Assembly (NCBI GenBank): GCA_947446625.1
Contig: CANFIE010000252.1
Location: 1-6,052 of the forward strand
DNA: 6,052 nucleotides
Direction: 5' to 3'
From: Acetobacteraceae bacterium
GTDB lineage: Bacteria > Pseudomonadota > Alphaproteobacteria > Acetobacterales > Acetobacteraceae
Each line of letters starts with the position of its first letter. Position 1 is the stretch's first letter. Shown here piece by piece: positions 1 through 5,996 of the stretch. The notes beneath the pieces were generated by a model that saw only the letters and a list, made by a program, of their open reading frames with translations, searched no databases and had not been told where the DNA came from. Made by a program: the position numbers and the translations under genes.

Positions 1-72
1 AGGGTAGCTAACGCACAGATATCGCAATTGGTGCATTGTAAAACGGAGAGCACATAAGCCATTTGCCCGGCC

Positions 73-291
73 ATGCCGCTGCACGCCTTAGCCACGCCGA
101 ACCCCTACCTCCCGCCCCACCTCCGCGAGGTCTGCGCCATCCTGGCGAAGGGCCTGGTGCGGCTGCGCAGCCGCGATGCCGAGGAAGCTACGCAGGATGC
201 CGCCGAGGCCCGGGGGTCGGGAGAGGTTCACCTACACTCCACCGCCCACCAGCGCCTGCATGCGAGCCCCAGGAGAAAGGGACTCGCATGA
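73..291 (+). CDS. Small conserved protein, first gene of the recombinase cassette
   Basis: This encodes a 72-aa protein of unknown function. The ATG at 73 is the only reasonable start: an in-frame TAA lies at 55-57 and there is no other start codon between. There is no strong ribosome site close by; the nearest GGAG is at 45-48, rather far away. The N-terminal half (LPPHLREVCAILAKGLVRLR, about residues 13-32) reads as a short amphipathic helix. The C-terminal half is polar and low in complexity. The TGA stop overlaps the ATG of the DUF2924 gene as ATGA (288-291), which argues that this is a real, translated gene. From memory, similar small ORFs precede DUF2924-recombinase gene pairs in Alphaproteobacteria; no domain function is known to me. 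A TTG-started reading in another frame from 63 runs through the same region into the DUF2924 gene, but its first 75 residues look like out-of-frame sequence. Confidence 0.72.
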   Translation: MPLHALATPNPYLPPHLREVCAILAKGLVRLRSRDAEEATQDAAEARGSGEVHLHSTAHQRLHASPRRKGLA

Positions 292-782
292 CCAGACGAT
301 TCACCGCTGCGCCCGCGGCGGCGCCGACCATTCCAAAGATTCCGCCAGCGCAGGTGCTGCCGCGGCTGGCGGCGTTGCCGACGACGCCGATCGCCCAACT
401 GAAGCAGCAGTGGCGTGAGCTGTTCGGCAAGGAGCCGCCGCCGTTCAACAAGGCCTACATCGTCAGCCGGCTGGCCTATCGCATTCAGGAACTGGCCTAT
501 GGCGGCCTGAAGCCCGAGACCCGCGCCCGGCTGGAAGCGCTGGGCGAGCAGTTGGACGGCGGCAACGTCGTGCTGCGCCGCATCCGCGCCGATAGCAAGC
601 CACTGCCCGGCACGCGCCTGGTGCGAGAATGGCAGGGCGTGCAGCACGTGGTCACCGTCCGCACTGATGACTTCGAGTTTGAGGGGCGGCCGTACCAGTC
701 GCTGTCGGCCATCGCGCGGCACATCACCGGCACGCGCTGGAATGGCTGGACATTCTTTGGCCTGAAGGGAGCCCGCCCATGA
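288..782 (+). CDS. DUF2924 domain-containing protein
   Basis: This encodes a 164-aa protein of the DUF2924 family, whose members commonly sit directly upstream of large serine recombinases in alphaproteobacterial mobile elements and prophage-like islands. Their biochemical role is not established. Family hallmarks are visible: the helical stretch around residues 34-72 (QLKQQWRELFGKEPPPFNK, then YIVSRLAYRIQELAYGGL), followed by a basic C-terminal part with GTRLVREWQGVQHVVTV (108-124) and YQSLSAIARHITGTRWNGW (136-154). The last segment resembles a short DNA-binding module. I chose ATG 288 because AGGAGAAAGG (271-280) precedes it at suitable spacing and because it forms an ATGA overlap with the previous gene. 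A longer frame from TTG 63 would add 75 residues with no family resemblance. The stop overlaps the recombinase start in the same ATGA manner (779-782). The protein is a likely accessory factor for the recombinase; that role is inferred from linkage only. Confidence 0.9.
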   Translation: MTRRFTAAPAAAPTIPKIPPAQVLPRLAALPTTPIAQLKQQWRELFGKEPPPFNKAYIVSRLAYRIQELAYGGLKPETRARLEALGEQLDGGNVVLRRIRADSKPLPGTRLVREWQGVQHVVTVRTDDFEFEGRPYQSLSAIARHITGTRWNGWTFFGLKGARP

Positions 783-2116
783 CCCGCCGCACCAGCATCA
801 CGCCGGCCATGCCGGCCACCACGAAGAAGCTGCGCTGCGCGGTCTACACGCGGAAGTCCACCGACGAGGGGCTGGAGAAGGAGTTCAACACCCTCGACGC
901 GCAGCGCGATGCCTGCGAGGCGTACATCACCAGCCAGCGCGCTGAAGGTTGGGTGCTGGTGCGCGATCGCTACGACGACGGCGGCTTCTCCGGCGGGACG
1001 CTGGAACGCCCGGCGCTGCAACGGCTGCTCCGCGATATCCAGGCCGACCTAGTCGACGTCATTGTAGTCTACAAGATCGACCGCCTCAGCCGCTCGCTGA
1101 TGGACTTCGCCAAGTTGGTGGAGGTGATGGACGCGCACGGCGTCACCTTCGTTTCTGTCACCCAGTCGTTCAACACGACCACCAGCATGGGTCGGCTGAC
1201 GCTGAACATCCTGCTCAGCTTTGCTCAGTTCGAGCGCGAGGTGATCGGCGAGCGCATCCGCGACAAATTCGCCGCCTCCCGCGCCCGCGGCATGTGGATG
1301 GGCGGCAAGGTGCCGCTCGGCTACGACGTGGTAGCGCGCAAATTGATCGTGAACGAGGACGAGGCGCCGCGGGTACGCAGGGTGTTCGAGATTTTCGCCG
1401 AGACCGGCTCCGGCGTGGAGACAGTGCGCCGATTGCATGCTGAGCGTGCCGCCAGCAAGACCGGCCGACCGCTGAACAAGGGCGACGTCTACAAGCTGCT
1501 CAACAACCGCACCTATGCCGGCGAGGTCGAGCACAAGGGGAAGGTGTTCCCCGGCGAGCACCAGGGCATCGTGCCGCGGGAACTGTGGGACCGGGCGCAC
1601 ACCGTGCTCCAGGTCAGCCCACGGGTGCGCGCCAACCAGAACCGCCAGCACGCGCCGGCGCTGCTGAAGGGGTTGATCTACGGCCTGGACGGGCGGGCGC
1701 TGTCGCCGGCCCATAGCCGCAAGGACGGCCGGCTGTACCGCTACTACGTCGCCCAGCAGGTGCTGAAGGCCGAGCCCGATATGGACAGCGCGCTGATCAG
1801 GCGGGTGTCGGCAGCGCAGATCGAGACAGCGGTGGTGGACCAGGTGCGGGCGCTGTTGCGGCAACCGGAGGTGGTGGTGGGCACCTGGCTGGCAGCGCGG
1901 GCCGAAGTACCGGACGTCACCGAGCGCGATGTGCGCGAGGCGCTGGGCAGGCTGGATCCGATGTGGGGCGAACTGTTCCCTGCCGAGCAGGCGCGGATCG
2001 TACAGGCGCTGGTGGAGCGGGTTGTGGTCGGGCCGGCCGGCGCGGACATCAGGCTGCGGGTTGAGGGCCTGGCTGGACTGGTCAGGGACCTGGGCGCCAT
2101 GAGGGCGGAAGCATGA
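779..2116 (+). CDS. Serine recombinase (resolvase/invertase-type site-specific recombinase)
   Basis: This is a 445-aa serine recombinase expected to cut and rejoin DNA at specific att-like sites through a 5'-phosphoserine link. The N-terminal resolvase domain (about 18-165) has YTRKS with the probable nucleophile Ser27, LDAQRDACEAY (39-49), the GGFSGGTLERPAL block (68-80), VYKIDRLSRS (97-106) with the conserved arginines, and SMGRLTLNILLSFAQFERE (136-154) followed by RIRDKF. The Recombinase domain follows (about 178-290: VPLGYD, then KLLNNRTYAGEVEHKG). The region at 294-324 matches the fold position of the zinc-ribbon domain but has no cysteines; the protein contains only Cys20 and Cys46. No long coiled coil is evident, and a conserved FPAEQARIVQALVERV segment lies near 400. 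GAAGGGAG at 764-771 is a good ribosome site. Both ends overlap neighbours by ATGA. The catalytic set looks complete, so it is probably active. Its target site cannot be read from this window. Confidence 0.95.
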   Translation: MTRRTSITPAMPATTKKLRCAVYTRKSTDEGLEKEFNTLDAQRDACEAYITSQRAEGWVLVRDRYDDGGFSGGTLERPALQRLLRDIQADLVDVIVVYKIDRLSRSLMDFAKLVEVMDAHGVTFVSVTQSFNTTTSMGRLTLNILLSFAQFEREVIGERIRDKFAASRARGMWMGGKVPLGYDVVARKLIVNEDEAPRVRRVFEIFAETGSGVETVRRLHAERAASKTGRPLNKGDVYKLLNNRTYAGEVEHKGKVFPGEHQGIVPRELWDRAHTVLQVSPRVRANQNRQHAPALLKGLIYGLDGRALSPAHSRKDGRLYRYYVAQQVLKAEPDMDSALIRRVSAAQIETAVVDQVRALLRQPEVVVGTWLAARAEVPDVTERDVREALGRLDPMWGELFPAEQARIVQALVERVVVGPAGADIRLRVEGLAGLVRDLGAMRAEA

Positions 2117-2514
2117 GCCAGGCGACGCACATCACCGTCCGGGTGCCGATGACCATCAGGCGGCGGCCGGGGCGGAAGACGGTGGTGACGCCGATGGCGC
2201 TGGCGGGCGTCCCGGCAGTCGCGACACGCGCCGATCCGGCGCTGGTGAAGGCTCTGGCGCGGGCCTTTCGCTACCAGAAGCTGCTGGACGAAGGGCGGTA
2301 CGCCTCGATCAGCGAGATGGCGACGGCGGAGAAGATCGAGCGCGGGTATCTGGGGACGCTGCTGCGACTGACGCTGCTGGCGCCCGGCCTGGTCGAGGCA
2401 ATCCTGGAGGGGCGGCAAACGGAGGGCATGACGCTGCCAGCGCTACTGGGGCCGTTTCCTTGTGCGTGGGCTCAGCAGATGGCCAGCCCACTGGCATCGG
2501 TCGCCAGGTTATGA
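2113..2514 (+). CDS. Small basic HTH-like protein of the recombinase cassette
   Basis: This encodes a 133-aa protein. It starts with a basic strand-like segment (VRVPMTIRRRPGRK, residues 9-22). A central helical part follows: DPALVKALARAFRYQKLLDEG (41-61), then ISEMATAEKIERGYLGTLLRLTLLAPGLVEAIL (66-98). The second stretch has the spacing of a helix-turn-helix like those of ParB/KorB-type or phage regulators. Proteins of this kind, often labelled bacteriophage-related, commonly follow DUF2924 and recombinase genes. The function is not proven; a DNA-binding partner or directionality factor for the recombinase is a reasonable inference. The start overlaps the recombinase stop (ATGA at 2113-2116), with a purine-rich GAGGGCGGAA at 2101-2110. 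The C-terminal tail after PALLGPFP (109-116) is less clearly family-like, so the last ~15 residues may be diverged or replaced sequence at the cassette edge. Confidence 0.82.
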   Translation: MSQATHITVRVPMTIRRRPGRKTVVTPMALAGVPAVATRADPALVKALARAFRYQKLLDEGRYASISEMATAEKIERGYLGTLLRLTLLAPGLVEAILEGRQTEGMTLPALLGPFPCAWAQQMASPLASVARL

Positions 2515-2573
2515 AAACATGGGCTGGATTTCTTACATTGCCCCCGAGCTAACGAAAGCCATCCTTCATAACC
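2515..2573 (+). other. 59-bp gap between recombinase cassette and fic gene
   Basis: This short non-coding stretch is somewhat richer in A+T than its flanks. It separates the tightly overlapping four-gene cassette from the Fic-methyltransferase pair, so it is the likeliest place for a separate promoter or an element boundary. No convincing -35/-10 pair, hairpin terminator or Shine-Dalgarno sequence can be seen. An in-frame TAA at 2550-2552 limits how far upstream the fic gene could start. Confidence 0.5.
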
Positions 2574-3752
2574 ATGCCCGGACCCTCTCCTGAAGATCGC
2601 CTGGGCCGCTACGTCGCCACGAGCGTCGCCGGGGAGAACATCCGGGCCTTTGTGCCCCCACCTCTGCCGCCCCACCCGCCTCTGGACGTTACGCCCCTGC
2701 TGGGGCTGCTCCAGCGCGCCCAGATGGCCCTCGGGCGCCTCGACGGTATGGCCTCGATCCTGCCCGACACGCACCTCTTCCTCTACATGTACGTCCGCAA
2801 AGAAGCGCTGCTCTCTTCGCAGATCGAGGGCACGCAATCCTCCCTGTCAGACCTTCTGCTGTTTGAAAGCGACGAAACGCCAGGGGTGCCGCTGGATGAT
2901 GTGGCGGAAGTCTCTTGCTACGTCGCGGCGCTCGACCATGGCCTCAAACTGCTGCGCGACGGTCTGCCCCTTTCCCTGCGCCTGATCCGGGAAATCCACG
3001 CCACGCTGCTGGCCTCAGGCCGTGGCGCCGGCAAGCAGCCTGGCGAATTCAGGGCCTCGCAGAACTGGGTCGGCGGATCTCGACCAAGCCTGGCAGCCTT
3101 CGTGCCGCCGCCCCCCAACCTCGTCCTGCCATGCCTCAGCGACCTTGAACGCTTCATCCATGCCGAAACGCCGGAACTGCCAACCCTGATCAAGGCCGGG
3201 CTGCTGCATGTTCAGTTTGAGACCATCCACCCTTTCCTAGATGGCAATGGCCGGCTCGGGCGCCTGCTGGTCACCTTCCTGCTCTGCGCCGAGGGCATGC
3301 TGCGCGAACCCATTCTCTACCTCAGCCTCTACCTGAAGGCCCATCGCCAGACCTATTACGAGTTGCTGCAGCGGGTGCGGGAGCACGGCGATTGGGAAGC
3401 CTGGATGCGTTTTTTCCTGGAAGGCGTGGCGGAGACGGCGGAAGGCGCCACCGAAGCGGCCCGGCAGATCATGGCCCTGTTTGCGGAGGACCGAGCCAAG
3501 ATCGAGGCCCTGGGACGCAGCGCTGGCTCGGCCCTGCGGCTGCATGACCTGCTGAAGTCAAAGCCTCTGATCTCCGTGGCCACGGCAACCGAGCGACTGA
3601 AGCTGTCGCACCCTACGATCGGCACCACCGTGAACCACCTGATGGCCCTTGGAATCCTGCGGGAAACCACGGGCAGACAACGCGGCCGGCTCTTCGCCTA
3701 TGGCCGCTACCTTGATATTCTCAGCCGCGGGACGGAGCCATTGCAGCAATGA
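2574..3752 (+). CDS. Fic family protein, class II (autoinhibited), probable AMP-transferase
   Basis: This encodes a 392-aa Fic protein. Fic enzymes usually transfer AMP from ATP to a hydroxyl side chain of a target protein. The active-site motif HPFLDGNGRLGR (219-230) is complete, with catalytic His219 and the nucleotide-binding GNGR. SSQIEG (81-86) matches the inhibitory (S/T)xxxE(G/N) motif, with Glu85 as the expected blocking residue. Its N-terminal position makes this a class II, SoFic-like enzyme with self-contained inhibition. The N-terminal Fic_N region covers about 10-100 and the Fic core about 120-250. PGEFRASQNWVGG (156-168) is the expected substrate-side loop. The C-terminal part (about 321-386) is a winged-helix DNA-binding domain (LSHPTIGTTVNHLMALGIL). 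The ATG at 2574 is the only start after the in-frame TAA at 2550; no clear ribosome site precedes it. The methyltransferase begins 39 bp downstream on the same strand, so co-transcription is likely. The target protein is unknown. Confidence 0.94.
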   Translation: MPGPSPEDRLGRYVATSVAGENIRAFVPPPLPPHPPLDVTPLLGLLQRAQMALGRLDGMASILPDTHLFLYMYVRKEALLSSQIEGTQSSLSDLLLFESDETPGVPLDDVAEVSCYVAALDHGLKLLRDGLPLSLRLIREIHATLLASGRGAGKQPGEFRASQNWVGGSRPSLAAFVPPPPNLVLPCLSDLERFIHAETPELPTLIKAGLLHVQFETIHPFLDGNGRLGRLLVTFLLCAEGMLREPILYLSLYLKAHRQTYYELLQRVREHGDWEAWMRFFLEGVAETAEGATEAARQIMALFAEDRAKIEALGRSAGSALRLHDLLKSKPLISVATATERLKLSHPTIGTTVNHLMALGILRETTGRQRGRLFAYGRYLDILSRGTEPLQQ

Positions 3753-3776
3753 CCATCGTCCAATGTACCGGCCAGC

Positions 3777-3781
3777 AGGTG
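3777..3781 (+). promoter_or_regulatory. Weak ribosome binding site of the methyltransferase gene
   Basis: AGGTG lies 10 bases before ATG 3792 and is the only Shine-Dalgarno-like sequence in the 39-bp gap after fic. It supports the ATG at 3792 as the start, because upstream in this frame there is no ATG, GTG or TTG codon within the gap. Confidence 0.4.
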
Positions 3782-3791
3782 TGAGCGCGCG

Positions 3792-5996
3792 ATGAACGCC
3801 GTTGAGATTGAACAGGCCGTATCAGCCCTCGCAGAAATGCCCTTTGAACGGGCGACATTTCCCTATGCCTTCCTGGAAGCCTTCGGCAACAAGGACACCA
3901 CGATCAAGCGGCTGCGCAGCGGCGCTTCGAATAAATCCGACCTCGGCGGCGTGCTGCAACCCTCCAATATCCATATCGCCACCTGCACTTCAGGCGCCGT
4001 CACCCAGACGCTGCACGCCCTGAAGGCCAGCCCGGCGACCAGCCGCGCCAAGGCGAAGTTCATCCTCGCCACTGATGGCGAGACGTTGGAAGCCGAAGAC
4101 TTGGCCAGCGGCGAGACAGTCGCCTGCACTTATCGGGATTTCGCCGACCATTTCGGCTTCTTCCTGCCGCTGGCAGGCATCACGACCGTTAAGGAGATTC
4201 GCGAAAGCTCCTTCGATATCCGGGCGACCAGCCGCCTCAACCGCCTTTATGTCGAATTGCTGAAGGACAATCCGGAGTGGGGCACGGCGGCCCGTCGCCA
4301 CGATATGAACCATTTCATGGCGCGGTTGATCTTCTGCTTCTTCGCGGAGGACACCGATATCTTCAGCAAGCCGAAGCTCTTTATCTCAACCGCCCAAACG
4401 ATGAGTGCCTCGGACTCATCAAACACGCATGAGGTGATCAGCACCGTCTTCCGGGCGATGAATGTGCGGAGCCCGGACCGGGCTGCCGCAGGCATTCCGC
4501 GCTGGGCTGAACCCTTCCCCTATGTCAATGGCGGCCTGTTCTCCGGCAGTGCCGACGTGCCGCAATTCAGCAAGATAGCGCGTTCCTACCTGCTGCATAT
4601 CGGCAGCCTGGACTGGACGAAGATCAACCCGGATATCTTCGGCTCCATGATCCAGGCGGTGGCCGAGGATGAGGAGCGCGGCGCGCTCGGCATGCACTAC
4701 ACCAGCGTGCCGAACATCCTGAAGGTGCTGAGCCCGCTCTTCCTCGACGACCTGCGGGAGAAGCTTTCGGAGGCCGGGGACAATGCGCGCAAGCTGCTGA
4801 ACCTGCGGAACCGCATGGCCAGGATCAGGGTCTTCGATCCCGCCTGCGGTTCCGGCAATTTCCTGGTGATCGCCTACAAGGAGATGCGGGCGATCGAGGC
4901 GGAGATCAACAAGCGCCGTAGCGAGCCGCAGCGGCGGAGTGACATTCCGCTGACGAATTTCCGGGGCATCGAACTGCGCGACTTCCCGGCGGAGATCGCG
5001 CGGCTGGCGCTCATCATCGCAGAGTATCAGTGCGACGTGCTTTACCGGGGGCAGAAGGAGGCGCTGCAGGACCTCTTGCCGCTGGATGCCGAGAACTGGA
5101 TCATTTGCGACAATGCGCTGAGGCTAGATTGGATGTGCGTGTGCCCACCGATGGGGGCAGGCGTGAAGACGCAGGCGGATGACTTGTTCTCGACGCCTTT
5201 GGATCAGGCGCAGATCGACTTCGAGAATGAGGGGGGAGAAACCTATATCTGTGGAAACCCGCCATATGCGGGAAAAGGAAAGAAAACTCCTCAGCAAATC
5301 GACGATATGGAGTTCGTTTTCGGACCTCTTAATATTAAGCATGGCTATGTAGACTATGTCGGGTGCTGGTTCATGAAAGCTGCCGAATATGGAGCTCGGA
5401 CGAGATCAGTATTCGCTTTCGTGACGACCAACTCTCTCTGTCAAGGTCACCAGGTAGCGCTTCTTTGGCCACTAATTTTTCAGAAGAAATTTCACATTTT
5501 CTTTGCGTATACATCTTTTAAATGGGCCAATCTCGCTAGACATAATGCTGGTGTTACAGTCGCTGTGATCGGCCTCTCGGTTGAAACAACGAGACCGCGC
5601 CAGATTTTCGCCCTCTCATTCGATGGGACCCAGACGTCGAAAGAGGTCCCCAACATCAATGCCTACCTTGTTAGCGGTCCCAATATCTTCGTGACGAAAC
5701 GCTCGACCTCGCTGGCCAACGTTTCGTCCATGGGTCTTGGCAACATGCCATACGACGGTGGCAATTTGCTTCTGGAGCGGACCGACATTCCGAAGCTGGG
5801 GCTGCCGGAGGACTTAGAGAAGCAGCTTGTGCGCAGGATCTACGGCTCGAAGGAGTTTATCAGCAACGTCCCCAGATATTGCCTCTGGATCACAGACTCA
5901 ATGGTAAATGCTCACGTGGTTGGCGCTGTGCGGCCTGATCAGGCGACGGCGAAGTTGCCGGCGATGAGATCGCGGATAGCCTGCAGTGCGGGCTGA
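3792..5996 (+). CDS. MmeI-like (type IIL family) class I SAM-dependent DNA methyltransferase, 3' end lost
   Basis: This is a 734-aa reading frame of the MmeI family, in which one chain holds an N-terminal nuclease-like domain, a helical linker, an adenine-N6 methyltransferase domain and a target-recognition domain. Visible parts are: the N-terminal domain (about 1-150); the helical linker (about 160-310), with MARLIFCFFAEDTDIF and the conserved YVNGGLF; the SAM-binding motif I FDPACGSGNF (348-357); FRGIELRDFPAEIARLAL; and the catalytic motif IV NPPY (489-492). TNSLCQGHQVALLWPLIF, FKWANLARHNAGVTV and RYCLWITD follow as in full-length relatives. The nuclease motif is degenerate: Asp50 is kept, but Ile60 and Ile62 stand where MmeI has Glu and Lys. 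Family resemblance stops near residue 703 (about base 5900), and the last ~30 codons read into a probable insertion element. Relatives are about 900-930 aa, so roughly 200 residues are missing, including part of the recognition domain. It is probably non-functional or altered, and could equally be annotated as a pseudogene. Confidence 0.88.
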   Translation: MNAVEIEQAVSALAEMPFERATFPYAFLEAFGNKDTTIKRLRSGASNKSDLGGVLQPSNIHIATCTSGAVTQTLHALKASPATSRAKAKFILATDGETLEAEDLASGETVACTYRDFADHFGFFLPLAGITTVKEIRESSFDIRATSRLNRLYVELLKDNPEWGTAARRHDMNHFMARLIFCFFAEDTDIFSKPKLFISTAQTMSASDSSNTHEVISTVFRAMNVRSPDRAAAGIPRWAEPFPYVNGGLFSGSADVPQFSKIARSYLLHIGSLDWTKINPDIFGSMIQAVAEDEERGALGMHYTSVPNILKVLSPLFLDDLREKLSEAGDNARKLLNLRNRMARIRVFDPACGSGNFLVIAYKEMRAIEAEINKRRSEPQRRSDIPLTNFRGIELRDFPAEIARLALIIAEYQCDVLYRGQKEALQDLLPLDAENWIICDNALRLDWMCVCPPMGAGVKTQADDLFSTPLDQAQIDFENEGGETYICGNPPYAGKGKKTPQQIDDMEFVFGPLNIKHGYVDYVGCWFMKAAEYGARTRSVFAFVTTNSLCQGHQVALLWPLIFQKKFHIFFAYTSFKWANLARHNAGVTVAVIGLSVETTRPRQIFALSFDGTQTSKEVPNINAYLVSGPNIFVTKRSTSLANVSSMGLGNMPYDGGNLLLERTDIPKLGLPEDLEKQLVRRIYGSKEFISNVPRYCLWITDSMVNAHVVGAVRPDQATAKLPAMRSRIACSAG

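Noticed and set aside
1..57. Open frame of 18 codons ending at TAA 55-57, possible end of an upstream gene
   Set aside because: It is too short and unlike any protein I recognise, and an open frame of this length is expected by chance. The other two + frames have early stops, so it remains possible but unsupported.
63..782. Longer 239-aa version of the DUF2924 protein starting at TTG 63
   Set aside because: The extra N-terminal 75 residues are low-complexity out-of-frame translation of the 72-aa gene. ATG 288 has a ribosome site and a coupled overlap.
1049..1864. Long minus-strand open frame (271 aa) opposite the recombinase
   Set aside because: It is a shadow frame caused by high GC at third positions. 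The composition is rich in His, Arg, Gln and Ala with no family resemblance, and the + strand gene is unambiguous.
2538..2572. Possible promoter TTGCCC with CATAAC before fic
   Set aside because: The spacing is 23 bases and both boxes are poor; it would also imply an almost leaderless transcript. Not supportable.
3753..3791. Search for a terminator or promoter between fic and the methyltransferase gene
   Set aside because: No hairpin with T-run and no promoter-like pair is visible; the gap is more consistent with read-through.
5933..5944. Perfect 12-bp palindrome GCCTGATCAGGC at the minus-strand stop codon
   Set aside because: It has no loop and no T-run, so it is not a terminator. It could be a protein-binding site, but palindromes of this length occur by chance in several kb.
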